The notes: generated by a model from the sequence alone, not told the origin. Shown: positions 8,682 through 17,413, counted from the first letter of the stretch. The stretch: 43,212 nt of DNA from Roseovarius salincola (GCF_026891095.1 NZ_JAPTNL010000023.1:1-43212), one strand, 5' to 3'. Numbers and translations: made by a program.

Positions 8682-8743
8682 GTCACTGGCCCCTTGCTTT
8701 GGAGCGCGCACTATACCCATCGCAGGCCCCGACGCAATCGGGG

Positions 8744-8968
8744 TCAGGCGATGATATCGGGGTATAGGCGATCCTCGATATAGGCGATCATGTCCTTGAG
8801 CCGTAATTTCTGCTGCTTGAGGCGCTTGATAGTCAGCGGATCGCTCGATCCCTTCTCCTGAAGGGCGGCGATCGCATCGTCCAGGTCGCGGTGCTGACGG
8901 CGGAATTCCTCAAGCTCGATGCGCAGCACCTCGTCCGATTTCATGGAGAGATCGCTGAAAGCGTTCAT
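8744..8968 (-). CDS. DUF465 (YdcH-like) protein
   Basis: A 74-residue, highly charged helical protein. The stretch from [19 protein letters not shown] to [19 protein letters not shown] is the DUF465/YdcH pattern and would form an antiparallel coiled coil. Function is not established. I chose ATG 8968 because AGGGAA lies about 10 nt upstream; a second ATG eight codons later (8944) is possible. It sits divergently from the heat-shock gene. Confidence 0.85.
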   Translation of the reverse strand: MNAFSDLSMKSDEVLRIELEEFRRQHRDLDDAIAALQEKGSSDPLTIKRLKQQKLRLKDMIAYIEDRLYPDIIA

Positions 8969-9033
8969 GCCGATGATTCCCTGTGACTGGCCCCGGCTGT
9001 GAGGATACCGCTTTTGCATGCCCCGGCAAAGCC

Positions 9034-9062
9034 CTTGCACGGGCGGCAGCCAGCCCCCATAT
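9034..9062 (+). promoter_or_regulatory. RpoH (sigma-32) heat-shock promoter of hsp20
   Basis: CTTGCAC (9034-9040), 14 nt, CCCCATAT (9055-9062). This closely matches the sigma-32 pattern CTTGAAA-N11-16-CCCCATnT. It lies about 65 bp before the hsp20 start and points into it. The leader holds a small CCGGA/TCCGG hairpin (about 9081-9096), but I do not see the Shine-Dalgarno site paired, so no RNA thermometer is claimed. Confidence 0.75.
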
Positions 9063-9126
9063 TTGCCTTGTCGGATCGCCGGAATGGGGTCCGGCATGGA
9101 CTGTCGCTTTGATGAAGGACGTGTCG

Positions 9127-9540
9127 ATGACAAAGCTCACGTTGGGGTCGCACCCTTATATGCTCGGGTTCGAGCAGTTGGAACGCATGCTTGAACGCAG
9201 TGCCAAATCCGGCAACGAGGGCTATCCCCCGTTCAATATCGAACAGACCTCGCAGAGTTCCTACCGGATCACGCTGGCCGTGGCCGGGTTCTGCGAACAG
9301 GATCTGTCGATCACGGTGGAGGACCGCCAGCTGGTGATCCGTGGCCGCCAGAGTGATGAGGCCGACACCCGTGTCTATCTGCACCGCGGGATTGCCGCGC
9401 GCCAGTTCCAGCGCTCTTTCGTGCTGGCGGATGGCGTCGAAGTGGGCGAGGCGATCATCGAAAACGGTCTGCTGCATGTGGACCTCACGCGCGCCGAACC
9501 CGAAACCGTGGTGCAGCGGATCAGGATCAACAAGGGGTAA
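9127..9540 (+). CDS. Small heat-shock protein, Hsp20/IbpA family
   Basis: A 137-residue cytosolic chaperone of the alpha-crystallin family. The N-terminal SHPYMLGFEQLERMLER is the alphaproteobacterial IbpA-type start. The alpha-crystallin domain runs from PPFNIEQTSQSSYRITLAVA (about 35-54) through LSITVEDRQLVIRGRQ, and ends with the conserved ENGLLHVDLTR (about 114-124). The C-terminal IRI tail provides the I-x-I contact for oligomers. It holds unfolding proteins for refolding. ATG 9127 is preferred because GAAGGA sits 7 nt upstream; ATG 9112 is upstream of that site. An RpoH-type promoter precedes it and DUF1150 follows after 5 bp. Confidence 0.94.
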   Translation: MTKLTLGSHPYMLGFEQLERMLERSAKSGNEGYPPFNIEQTSQSSYRITLAVAGFCEQDLSITVEDRQLVIRGRQSDEADTRVYLHRGIAARQFQRSFVLADGVEVGEAIIENGLLHVDLTRAEPETVVQRIRINKG

Positions 9541-9545
9541 CCGAT

Positions 9546-9773
9546 ATGGAAACCAGGTACGATTTCGGTGCCGACGAGGGCCGCAACATCGTCTATGTCC
9601 GGCCTGTGAACGTGGCGGACCTTCCCGAGGAAATGCGTGAGCAGGCCATGGGCAGTGAGACGCTCTATGCGCTGCACTCGGCTGCGGGTGAGCGCCTTGC
9701 GCTGGTGCGCGACCGTCGCCTTGCCTTTGTGCTGGCGCGCCAGAACAACATGACGCCGGTGACGGTTCACTGA
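9546..9773 (+). CDS. DUF1150 family protein
   Basis: A 75-residue protein with the DUF1150 pattern: NIVYVRPVNVADLP, then LYALHSAAGERLALV and the ending DRRLAFVLARQNNMTPVTVH. In alphaproteobacteria this family often directly follows a small heat-shock gene, as here with a 5-bp gap, so it probably belongs to the same RpoH-driven operon. The biochemical role is unknown. Confidence 0.9.
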   Translation: METRYDFGADEGRNIVYVRPVNVADLPEEMREQAMGSETLYALHSAAGERLALVRDRRLAFVLARQNNMTPVTVH

Positions 9774-9815
9774 TCGCTCGATATATTCGCTGACCATTCG
9801 TGACGCGGCGTACGC

Positions 9816-10517
9816 TCAGGTCGCCTTGGGCCAGATATCGTGGCGCGCGTGAATGAGCGCAGCAGCGGTCAGGTTGGCATCATGGCGTCCTTGCCCGGCG
9901 ATCAGGCTGTCTTGCAGTGCGTGATCGTCGGCAAAGGCCGGGCGCAGTGCTTCACGCGCAGGCGGCGCGCTGCGAATGGCGATGCCCCGGGCCGCGAGCA
10001 GGCCTGACAGCCAGATATCATCCACCGCCCGGACGGCTGTGGGCGGGGCAAGATCCGGCCCGGACAGCCAGGCAGGGTCGATCAGCACGCCCGAGAACCC
10101 CTGCGCGATATCCGCATGTTCCGGCGTCGGTGCGCCTGAAACCCGCCCCAGCCGCGCCACGCTGAAGCCCTGTCCCGTGACCGCCTCGTCCGGGTGCGCA
10201 GCCTCCAGAAGTGCCGCCGCCCAACCCGGCCCCGCAATCCAGTCATCATCGCAATAGATCAGCCGCGGCACCTGCCCCGCCAGCCGGTCCGACGCCACCA
10301 GGGCCTTGGTGGCGGGGCCGTGATCTTGTGCGCTCCACATGAGCTCGACCCCGGCGGGCAGGGCAGGGGCCTGCACCGGGCCGTAGAACCGGACATAGCG
10401 GCGGGGCAGCGCCAATATCACCCGCTCGGGTGCGGGGCGCTGCGCCAGAAGGCTTTCCAGCACCGGCCCGATGCGCGCGAAACGTGGCGGGATCGAACTG
10501 AGAGAAATCGCATACAT
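9816..10517 (-). CDS. Glycosyltransferase, family 2-like (GT-A fold)
   Basis: A 233-residue soluble protein. It begins MYAISLSSIPPRFARIGPVL, a pattern of GT2-like enzymes that scan for an aligned sugar-nucleotide site. LIYCDDDWIAGPGW contains an Asp-rich DDD (residues 90-92), the likely metal/nucleotide-sugar DxD site. AVDDIWLSGLL near 160-175 fits the acceptor-side acidic motif. The sugar and acceptor cannot be read from sequence. It lies downstream of sat-cysC on the same strand but is separated from it by a strong terminator at 10538-10563, so it is probably not simply co-transcribed. Confidence 0.75.
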   Translation of the reverse strand: MYAISLSSIPPRFARIGPVLESLLAQRPAPERVILALPRRYVRFYGPVQAPALPAGVELMWSAQDHGPATKALVASDRLAGQVPRLIYCDDDWIAGPGWAAALLEAAHPDEAVTGQGFSVARLGRVSGAPTPEHADIAQGFSGVLIDPAWLSGPDLAPPTAVRAVDDIWLSGLLAARGIAIRSAPPAREALRPAFADDHALQDSLIAGQGRHDANLTAAALIHARHDIWPKAT

Positions 10518-10537
10518 GGCAACTGGCTAAACGCAAA

Positions 10538-10563
10538 CGGGCCGCCCCGGCAAGGGCGGCCCG
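10538..10563 (-). terminator. Rho-independent terminator after sat-cysC
   Basis: CGGGCCGCC (read 10538-10546 on plus) pairs with GGCGGCCCG (10555-10563) over an 8-nt loop. On the minus strand it is followed by the T-rich GTTTGCGTTT. It lies 31 bp beyond the sat-cysC stop. Confidence 0.75.
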
Positions 10564-10593
10564 TCGTTGCTTCAAGCGGGAACCGGAGGCGCG

Positions 10594-12309
10594 TCAGCCC
10601 GCGATCAGGCCCATCTGTTCCAGCTTCAGGATCACCTGATGGGCGCAGTTGTCGACTTCGACATTCTCGGTCTCGACGCGCAGCTCGGGGTCCTGGGGCA
10701 CATCGTAGGGGTCCGAAATCCCGGTGAATTCCTTGATCTTTCCCTCGCGTGCCAGCTTGTAGAGACCCTTGCGGTCACGACGTTCGCATTCTTCGATCGT
10801 GGTGGCGACATGCACCTCGACAAAGGCGCCATACTGCTCGACATCCTCGCGCACGGCGCGCCGGGTGGCGGCATAGGGCGCGATCGGGGCGCAGATGGCG
10901 ATGCCGCCATTCTTGGTGATCTCGCTCGCCACATAGCCGATCCGACGGATGTTGAGGTCGCGATGCTCCTTGGAGAAGCCCAGCTCGGAACTCAGGTTCT
11001 TGCGCACGATATCGCCATCCAGAAGCGTGACCGGGCGGCCACCCATCTCCATCAGCTTGGTCAGGAGCGCGTTGGCGATCGTGGATTTGCCGCTGCCCGA
11101 GAAGCCGGTGAAAAAGACGGTGAAACCCTGCTGACTGCGCGGCGGGTAGCGGTGGCGCAGCTCGCGCACCACTTCGGGGAACGAGAACCACTCGGGAATC
11201 TCCAGCCCCTCGCGCAGGCGGCGGCGCAGCTCGGTGCCCGAGATGTTCAGGATCGTGACATTGTCGCGGTCCTCAATCTCGTCGATGGCCTCGTATTGGG
11301 CGCGTTCCTGCACGAACACCATATGTTTGAAATCGACCATCTCGATTCCCATTTCTTCCTGGTGCTGGCGGAACAGGTCCTGGGCGTCATAGGGGCCGTA
11401 GAAATCCTCGCCCGCGCTGTTCTTGCCGGGGCCGGCATGGTCGCGCCCGACGATGAAATGGGTGCAGCCGTGGTTCTTGCGGATCAACCCGTGCCAGACC
11501 GCCTCGCGCGGACCGGCCATGCGCATCGCCAGGTTGAGCAGGCTCATCGTGGTGGTCGATCCCGGGTATTTGTCCAGCACCGCCTCATAGCAGCGCACGC
11601 GGGTGAAGTGATCCACGTCGCCCGGCTTGGTCATGCCGACGACCGGATGGATCAGGAGGTTGGCCTCCGCTTCCTTGGCGGCGCGGAAGGTCAGCTCCTG
11701 ATGGGCGCGGTGCAGCGGGTTGCGGGTCTGGAAGGCGACGACCTTGCGCCAGCCCAGTTTGCGAAACAGCGCGCGCAGTTCATTGGGCGTGTCGCGGCGG
11801 CCGCGGAAATCGTAATGCACCGGCTGCTGGATGCCAGTGACCGGCCCGCCCAGATAGACCTTCCCGGCGCTGTGATGCAGGTAGTTCACGGCCGGATGTG
11901 CCAGATCGTCGGCGCCGAACACCTTTTCGGCCTCGCGCGGCTTGTCGGGGGTCCAGCGGTCGGTGACCGTCATCGTGGCGAGGATCACGCCCTCCTGGTC
12001 GCGCAGCGCGATATCCTGTCCCAGTTCCAGCCCTTCGGCAAAGCTCTCCGAAACATCCAGCGTGATCGGCATCGGCCAGAGCGCGCCGTCGGCCAGGCGC
12101 ATATTCTCGACCACGCCGTCGTAATCGGCTTCGCTCATGAAGCCCTTGAGCGGGCTGAACCCGCCATTCATCAGCAGTTCCAGATCGCAGATCTGGCGCG
12201 GTGTCAGATCCCAGCTGATCAGATCGCCGGCTTCGCCCTTCAGCTTCTGGGCGGATTCATAGGATACGTATAACTCGGGAATGGGGGCCAGGTTCTGCTG
12301 GGTCATCAT
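10594..12309 (-). CDS. Bifunctional sulfate adenylyltransferase / APS kinase
   Basis: A 571-residue fusion. The N-terminal ATP sulfurylase domain carries QTRNPLHRAH (194-203), HPVVG (221-225) and GRDHAGPG (288-295). The C-terminal APS kinase has the P-loop GFSGSGKST (402-410), DGDIVRKNL and the PYDVP and RDRKGLYK motifs. Together they convert sulfate to APS and then PAPS in the cytosol, feeding assimilatory reduction or sulfonation. This order and fusion are common in Rhodobacterales. Translation may begin at either of two adjacent ATG codons (12309 or 12306). The 300-bp upstream region is shared with the divergent peroxidase gene. A strong terminator follows. Confidence 0.95.
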   Translation of the reverse strand: MMTQQNLAPIPELYVSYESAQKLKGEAGDLISWDLTPRQICDLELLMNGGFSPLKGFMSEADYDGVVENMRLADGALWPMPITLDVSESFAEGLELGQDIALRDQEGVILATMTVTDRWTPDKPREAEKVFGADDLAHPAVNYLHHSAGKVYLGGPVTGIQQPVHYDFRGRRDTPNELRALFRKLGWRKVVAFQTRNPLHRAHQELTFRAAKEAEANLLIHPVVGMTKPGDVDHFTRVRCYEAVLDKYPGSTTTMSLLNLAMRMAGPREAVWHGLIRKNHGCTHFIVGRDHAGPGKNSAGEDFYGPYDAQDLFRQHQEEMGIEMVDFKHMVFVQERAQYEAIDEIEDRDNVTILNISGTELRRRLREGLEIPEWFSFPEVVRELRHRYPPRSQQGFTVFFTGFSGSGKSTIANALLTKLMEMGGRPVTLLDGDIVRKNLSSELGFSKEHRDLNIRRIGYVASEITKNGGIAICAPIAPYAATRRAVREDVEQYGAFVEVHVATTIEECERRDRKGLYKLAREGKIKEFTGISDPYDVPQDPELRVETENVEVDNCAHQVILKLEQMGLIAG

Positions 12310-12523
12310 AACTCTCGGATTCTGCTTCGCGAAAAGGGGACGCCGCCAGAAGCGGCGCAGGCTTGATCAGGGCCTTAGCCCCGCATTATGGCGGGATTCA
12401 AGGGTGAGTTGGACGTTTTCATGAAAAGAGGCGTCTGTGCCACCCATCCGCAACCCGGTGGAAAGATGTTGCGCGCGAGAGAGGCCCGGCGAAACCATGA
12501 TCGTCCGTATGCCGTGCAGATTC

Positions 12524-12537
12524 TTGATCTGCGTCAA
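12524..12537 (+). promoter_or_regulatory. FNR/FnrL-type binding site
   Basis: TTGATCTGCGTCAA matches the FNR consensus TTGAT-N4-ATCAA at nine of ten half-site positions and the relaxed FnrL form exactly. Its centre is about 78 bp before the peroxidase ATG at 12609, consistent with activation under low oxygen. No other site is obvious in the 299-bp region between the two divergent genes. Confidence 0.65.
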
Positions 12538-12608
12538 CGTGGCGTGAACCGGCCTCGATTAGAATGATTCCAGACGCGCGAACGTCAATTGAGGTTCTGG
12601 AGGAATCC

Positions 12609-13661
12609 ATGTCAGTTTTACGTCATCTTGCGCTTGGAACCGCCTCGGTTCTGGCGCTGTCGTCCGGGGCGCAGGCATCCGAATTGCGCGATAATGCGCT
12701 CGATATGTTCGCAGCCCTGCCCTCGACGGTGCCTGCGCTCAAAGATAACATAATCACCCCGGAAAAGATCGAACTGGGCAAGGCGCTGTTCTTCGATCCG
12801 CGCATGTCGGCCTCGGGGGTGTTCTCGTGCAACTCCTGCCACAACCTCGCGACCGGCGGTGATGACAACATGCCCACCTCGATCGGCCATGGCTGGCAGC
12901 AGGGGCCGCGCAACTCGCCCACGGTGCTGAACGCCGTGTTCAACGAAGCGCAGTTCTGGGATGGCCGTGCCGCCGACCTTGCCGAACAGGCCAAGGGTCC
13001 CGTCCAGGCCGGTGTTGAAATGGCCAACACGCCCGACAACGTGCTCGCCACGCTCAATTCGATGCCCCAATATCAGGACTGGTTCAAGGCGTCCTTCCCC
13101 GAGGAGGCGGATCCCGTCACCTTCGACAATTTCGCCAAGGCGATCGAGGCGTTCGAAGCCACGCTGATCACGCCCGCGCCCTTTGACGCCTTCCTCAATG
13201 GCGACGACAACGCCCTAACCGACCAGCAGAAGGTGGGGCTTGAGCTTTTCATGGACAAGGGCTGCGCCTCTTGCCACAACGGCGTCAATCTCGGCGGCAC
13301 GGGGTACTTTCCCTTCGGCCTGATCGAGAAGCCCGGTGCCGATGTGCTGCCGCCCGATGACAAGGGCCGCTTCCAGGTCACCGCGACGGCGGATGATTCC
13401 TATGTGTTCCGCGCCTCGCCCCTGCGCAATATCGACCAGACCGCGCCCTATTTCCATTCCGGCAAGGTCTGGGATCTGAAGGTCGCCGTGGCGATCATGG
13501 GGACCTCGCAGCTCGGCACCGAACTGACCGAGCCCGAGGTCGACGACATCGTCGCCTTCCTCGGCGCATTGACCGGCAAGGTGCCCGAGGTGATCTATCC
13601 GATCCTGCCGGCCGAAACCGCGACCACGCCGCATCCCACCGGCGAGGTGGTGCCGAACTGA
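12609..13661 (+). CDS. Di-heme cytochrome c peroxidase
   Basis: A 350-residue periplasmic protein with signal peptide (cleavage after about AQAS, residue 24). Two c-type heme motifs, CNSCH (74-78) and CASCH (219-223), mark the bacterial CCP/MauG family. The conserved ELGKALFFDPRMS, RNSPTVLNAVFNEAQFWDGR and SPLRNIDQTAPYFHSG segments support CCP over MauG. It reduces hydrogen peroxide to water with electrons from a small cytochrome c. ATG 12609 is preferred because GGAGGAAT lies just upstream and the signal peptide then starts correctly. An FNR-type box lies upstream and a hairpin terminator follows. Confidence 0.93.
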   Translation: MSVLRHLALGTASVLALSSGAQASELRDNALDMFAALPSTVPALKDNIITPEKIELGKALFFDPRMSASGVFSCNSCHNLATGGDDNMPTSIGHGWQQGPRNSPTVLNAVFNEAQFWDGRAADLAEQAKGPVQAGVEMANTPDNVLATLNSMPQYQDWFKASFPEEADPVTFDNFAKAIEAFEATLITPAPFDAFLNGDDNALTDQQKVGLELFMDKGCASCHNGVNLGGTGYFPFGLIEKPGADVLPPDDKGRFQVTATADDSYVFRASPLRNIDQTAPYFHSGKVWDLKVAVAIMGTSQLGTELTEPEVDDIVAFLGALTGKVPEVIYPILPAETATTPHPTGEVVPN

Positions 13662-13690
13662 CGGCGCGGATGATCCTGCAGACAAGCGTC

Positions 13691-13716
13691 GGCGCGGGCG
13701 AACCCCGCGCCGTTCT
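13691..13716 (+). terminator. Terminator hairpin after the peroxidase gene
   Basis: GGCGCGGG (13691-13698) pairs with CCCGCGCC (13704-13711) over CGAAC, followed by GTTCTC. The T tract is weak, so efficiency is uncertain. It lies 30 bp past the stop. Confidence 0.5.
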
Positions 13717-13779
13717 CATCTGGGCGACAGGCGGTTTCGCCCGGTTTGTCAGGCGCGGCGCGCCCGGCGGGCGCCGGAT

Positions 13780-13812
13780 GCCTCCGGCGGGAGTATTTGG
13801 AGCAAGATGAAG
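13780..13812 (+). repeat. Intergenic repeat, single copy
   Basis: This copy matches the one at 6986-7018 at 32 of 33 positions by eye (one G/A difference) and ends in AGATGAAG. It lies in the 282-bp gap between the peroxidase and the flavoprotein gene, in sense orientation at the 3' side of the former. The rest of the gap (13717-13943) holds GC-rich sequence and the AAGGAG ribosome binding site at 13928-13933. Confidence 0.8.
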
Positions 13813-13943
13813 CGCGCAGGCGTCTTGGCGCGGTGAAGATGGCGCCGGGCGTCGGTTTTGCGCAATCTTGTGTCGGCTGGACCCTGCGTGGCGATGCAGG
13901 ACTGATAAACAGGGTCCAACGCCATTCAAGGAGTCGCAGCCCA

Positions 13944-16445
13944 ATGAAGACCCATGTCAAAGCCCTGATCGTCGGTGGCGGCGCCATCGGCACATCAATC
14001 GCCTACCATCTGGCAAAGTTCGGATGGGACGATGTCATGCTGCTGGAGCGCGACGAGCTGACGAGCGGTTCCACCTGGCACGCCGCGGGGCTGCTGCCGC
14101 TGTTCAACATGTCCTATGCGGTCACCCATATCCACGACTACTCGGTCAGGTTCTACAAGACGCTTGAAGAGGAGACCGGGCTCAATGCGGGGTTCTCGGT
14201 GGTGGGCAACCTGCGCATGGCGCAGAGCGATGCGCGGATGGACGAATACATGGTCTATGCCTCCACCGCGGAAACGGTGGGGGTGCCCTTCGAGTGGCTG
14301 ACGCCCGCGCAGATCAAGGAACGCTGGCCGCTGGTCAATTGCGACGATCTGAACGGCGCGATCTATCATCCGACCGATGGCTATATCAACCCGGCCGACG
14401 TGACCATGGCCATGGCGCGGGGCGCGCGCCAGCGCGGCGTCGCCATCGAGCGCAAGTGGCAGGCGGATGCCTATCACTGGAATGGTGAGGCCTGGGAGGT
14501 GACGCTGACCAAGATGGTCGAGAAGGGCGGCAACCTTGTGCCGTCCGAGGAGCAGGTTGTTGTCACGGCCGAGCATGTGGTCACCGCCACGGGCAACCAT
14601 GCGCAGCGCACGGCGCGCCTGTTGGGCATCAAGACACCGGCCATCCCGGTCGAGCATCAGTTCATCGTGACCGAGCCCGACCCGGCGCTGGTGGACTACC
14701 GCAAGGCGGGCAATCCCGAGCATCCGGTGCTGCGCGATGCCGATGCCAAGTGGTATGTGCGCGAGGAGCGCGGCGGCTGGATCCTTGGCCCGTATGAGCG
14801 CAATGCGCCTGCGCGTTTCGAATACGGCGTGCCCGACAGTTTCCGCGCCGATCTCTTTCCGCTGGACCTCGATCGGATCGAGGAGGAATACATGAGCATG
14901 ATCCACCGGCTTCCCAGTTCGGAGACCGTGGGTCTGAAGGACGATTTCAACGGTCCGATCTGTTACACGCCCGATGGCAACCCGCTGGTCGGCCCGGCGC
15001 CGGGGCTGCGCAACATGTGGCTGGCCGAGGGGTTCAGTTTCGGGATCACCGCCGCGGGCGGCACCGGACATTACATGGCGCAGATGATGGTTGAGGGCGA
15101 AGCCGAGATCGACATGGCCTCGCTCGATCCCAAGAGGTTCGGCAGCTGGATCACCACCGAATATGGCGCGCGCAAGAACGAGGAGGCCTATAGCCACGTT
15201 TATGTTCTGCACCATCCCGACGAGGAGCGCGAAGCCTGCCGCCCGCTGCGCACCGCGCCCAGCTATGACCGCCTGAAGGCGCGCGGCGCCCAGTTCGGTG
15301 TCGTCAACGGTTTCGAGCGGCCCAATTATTACGGCCCCGTGGATGCGCCCGCCGATTTCGACCATGGCGCGCGCAGTTTCCGCCGTGGCGGCTGGTGGCA
15401 ATATGCGGTCGAGGAGGCGAAGGCGGTGCGCGAGGGTGTCGGGCTGATCGACGCGTCGGCCTTTACCAAGCATACCGTGAAGGGGCCGGGGGCGACGGCG
15501 TTCCTGGATTGGTTCACCTGCAACCGGCTGCCCAAGGTGGGGCGGATCAACCTGACCTATGCGCTGACGCCCCAGGGCACGACGCGCACAGAATACACCA
15601 TCGTGCGCCTTGGCGAGGAGAGCTATTACCTGGTCTCCTCCGGGGCGCTGACGGATTACGACGGCGACTACCTGCGTAAATGCGCTGAGGACAAGGCGCC
15701 CGAGTTTGGCTATATCGCGGTCGAGGACGTGACCACGCAATGGGGTGTCTTCGCCATTGCCGGGCCGAAATCGCGCGATGTTCTGAATGAGGTCATCAAG
15801 GATGCCGAACCCGGCACCGCGCTTTCCAACAAGCGTTTCCCGTGGCTGAGCCAGCGCGATATCGAGCTGGGCATGTGCCCGGTACGCGCGATCCGCGTGG
15901 CTTATACGGGCGAGCTGGGATGGGAGCTGCATCACCCTATCGAGATGCAGAACTACCTTTTCGACCTGCTGGAAGATGCGGGCCGCAAGCATGGCATGAA
16001 ATTGGTCGGCGCGCGCGCTCAGAACTGGCTGCGCCAAGAGAAATCCTATCGCGCCTTCGGCAATGAGCTGGGCCGCGATGCGACGCCGCTCGAGGCCGAT
16101 CTGCCGCGTTTCGTGGACCAGTCGAAGGACTTCCAGGGCAAGGATGCGATGAATGCGCTTGGTGTGCGGGTCAAATGCGTCACCCTGCTGATCGATGGTC
16201 CTGAGGATGCCGACCCATGGGGCGCGGAGGTGCTGTTCGATGGGAGTCAGCGCGTGGGCCGCCTGACATCGGGGGGCTATTCGGTGGCCTTCGGGAAATC
16301 CATCGGCATGGGCTATGTCAGCCCCGACAAGGCCGAGATCGGCCAGAAGCTGAAGGTGCGAATCCTGAACCAGTTGTGGGATGCCGAGGTGGTCGAGGAC
16401 AGCCCCTACGACCCCAGGAACGAGGTCATCCGGGTGGATGGCTGA
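13944..16445 (+). CDS. FAD-dependent dehydrogenase with GcvT domain (dimethylglycine/sarcosine dehydrogenase type)
   Basis: An 833-residue flavoprotein. The N-terminal DAO domain has the dinucleotide motif VGGGAIGTSIAYHL (10-23) and GSTWHAAGL, in which His46 aligns with the His that binds FAD covalently in dimethylglycine dehydrogenase. A bridging domain follows, then GcvT and GcvT-C domains (about 430-830; LTYALTPQGTTRTEYTI, GELGWELHHP, RLTSGGYS). This arrangement oxidises an N-methyl amine and passes the methyl group to tetrahydrofolate. The substrate could be dimethylglycine, sarcosine or a related methylated amine; sequence alone does not decide. ATG 13944 has AAGGAG upstream. A strong terminator follows. 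Confidence 0.88.
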   Translation: MKTHVKALIVGGGAIGTSIAYHLAKFGWDDVMLLERDELTSGSTWHAAGLLPLFNMSYAVTHIHDYSVRFYKTLEEETGLNAGFSVVGNLRMAQSDARMDEYMVYASTAETVGVPFEWLTPAQIKERWPLVNCDDLNGAIYHPTDGYINPADVTMAMARGARQRGVAIERKWQADAYHWNGEAWEVTLTKMVEKGGNLVPSEEQVVVTAEHVVTATGNHAQRTARLLGIKTPAIPVEHQFIVTEPDPALVDYRKAGNPEHPVLRDADAKWYVREERGGWILGPYERNAPARFEYGVPDSFRADLFPLDLDRIEEEYMSMIHRLPSSETVGLKDDFNGPICYTPDGNPLVGPAPGLRNMWLAEGFSFGITAAGGTGHYMAQMMVEGEAEIDMASLDPKRFGSWITTEYGARKNEEAYSHVYVLHHPDEEREACRPLRTAPSYDRLKARGAQFGVVNGFERPNYYGPVDAPADFDHGARSFRRGGWWQYAVEEAKAVREGVGLIDASAFTKHTVKGPGATAFLDWFTCNRLPKVGRINLTYALTPQGTTRTEYTIVRLGEESYYLVSSGALTDYDGDYLRKCAEDKAPEFGYIAVEDVTTQWGVFAIAGPKSRDVLNEVIKDAEPGTALSNKRFPWLSQRDIELGMCPVRAIRVAYTGELGWELHHPIEMQNYLFDLLEDAGRKHGMKLVGARAQNWLRQEKSYRAFGNELGRDATPLEADLPRFVDQSKDFQGKDAMNALGVRVKCVTLLIDGPEDADPWGAEVLFDGSQRVGRLTSGGYSVAFGKSIGMGYVSPDKAEIGQKLKVRILNQLWDAEVVEDSPYDPRNEVIRVDG

Positions 16446-16452
16446 AGCGAAG

Positions 16453-16478
16453 GGCCGGGCCGAAAGCCCGGCCTTTTT
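16453..16478 (+). terminator. Rho-independent terminator
   Basis: GGCCGGGC (16453-16460) pairs with GCCCGGCC (16466-16473) over CGAAA and is followed by TTTTT (16474-16478). It ends the flavoprotein transcript and abuts the stop codon of the converging LysR gene. Confidence 0.88.
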
Positions 16479-17362
16479 CATTTGGGGGCGAGGACGGTGC
16501 GCAGCATGTCCCAGCATTTCAGGGCAGCGGGGCGGATCGGCTCGGCCAGGCGGATCATGCGCAGATCGAGCATGTGGTCGGGGCCGTCAAGCGGTGCGCG
16601 TACCAGGTGACCTTGCGCCAGCGCCTCGCCGGCGACGCCGTGAGGAAGCCATGCAATGCCGATGCCATCGAGTGCATATTGGAGCGCTGCCAGAGTCAGC
16701 GCGGTTTCGGCCTTGCGCCTGATATCGGTGTCGGGGGGCAGGCGGCTCAGGACGGCGCGCTCCACCACCTGCCCGAGGAACACGTCACCCGGATAGGCGA
16801 TAATCGCCAGCGGTTCGGCGGGATCGCGGCTGGACAGAGCGGGCGCGCAGACGGCGACCAGGGGTTCCGCGCCGATCGAGAGCTCGGTGAAGACGCGGCT
16901 GTCGGGGCGGGGCGGCCCGAGGGGTGAGTCGTAGATCACAGCCAGATCGACCTCGCCGGTGACAAGCTGTGCGAGGCAGTCGTCGCGATTACCCGAGCGC
17001 ACCCGCACCGAGCGGTCCTGCGCCAGCAGGTGAACGAGGCGGGGCGAGACGGTGGTGGTGATCGCATGCTGGCAGGCCAGCGACACGATGCGCCCCGCGC
17101 CCGAGGCAGACTGGCGCAGACCATCACGCAGCGCGCGCAGGTCGGCGGCCATGCGGCGCATCTCGGCTTCGCGCGCGCGCACGTCAGGCAGCAGTTGCAC
17201 GGGCTTGCGGGAGCGGTCGAACAGGGCGGCACCGATGCCATCCTCGATGCTGCGGATGCGCCGGGTAAAGGCGGATTGCGTGAGGTTGCGGGCCATCGCC
17301 GCACGGGCAAAGGAGCCGGTGTCGAGCACCGCAAGGATATCTTCGAGCCAATCGAGACGCAT
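16478..17362 (-). CDS. LysR-family transcriptional regulator
   Basis: A 294-residue regulator. The N-terminal winged helix (about 1-60: MRLDWLEDILAVLDTGSFAR, then NLTQSAFTRRIRSIEDGIG) is a typical LysR HTH. A periplasmic-binding-like effector domain follows (about 90-290). It is divergent from the cuyA-like gene, with a 125-bp shared region holding a T-N11-A dyad, the classic layout for a LysR regulator controlling its neighbour. I chose ATG 17362 because the LysR family start is WLEDxLAV-like; a 49-residue extension upstream would cover the intergenic operator and is not credible. The effector is unknown; cysteate or cysteine is a reasonable guess from context only. Confidence 0.9.
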   Translation of the reverse strand: MRLDWLEDILAVLDTGSFARAAMARNLTQSAFTRRIRSIEDGIGAALFDRSRKPVQLLPDVRAREAEMRRMAADLRALRDGLRQSASGAGRIVSLACQHAITTTVSPRLVHLLAQDRSVRVRSGNRDDCLAQLVTGEVDLAVIYDSPLGPPRPDSRVFTELSIGAEPLVAVCAPALSSRDPAEPLAIIAYPGDVFLGQVVERAVLSRLPPDTDIRRKAETALTLAALQYALDGIGIAWLPHGVAGEALAQGHLVRAPLDGPDHMLDLRMIRLAEPIRPAALKCWDMLRTVLAPK

Positions 17363-17393
17363 AAGAGAGGGGATAGGGTGCACCGCTACAAGA

Positions 17394-17413
17394 TGCAAGT
17401 TGCACAATATGCA
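17394..17413. promoter_or_regulatory. LysR-type operator dyads
   Basis: Two overlapping palindromes lie between the LysR gene and the cuyA-like gene: TGCAAGTTGCA (17394-17404) and TGCACAATATGCA (17401-17413). The second is a T-N11-A LysR box with TGCA/TGCA arms. A weak promoter toward the cuyA-like gene, TTGCGA (17429-17434) with TATCTG 17 nt later, begins just beyond. Confidence 0.5.

Noticed and set aside
10567..12273. Plus-strand reading frame of about 568 codons
   Set aside because: It mirrors sat-cysC and shows only low-complexity composition.
12310..12608. SAM-type or sulfur-linked riboswitch before sat-cysC
   Set aside because: The minus-strand leader has only a short GCCGC-type hairpin. 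I could not match any riboswitch core.
13995..16517. Long minus-strand reading frame of about 840 codons
   Set aside because: It lies opposite the flavoprotein gene, which has full domain support. GC-rich third codon positions create such shadow frames; the translation is His/Arg/Ala-rich without motifs.
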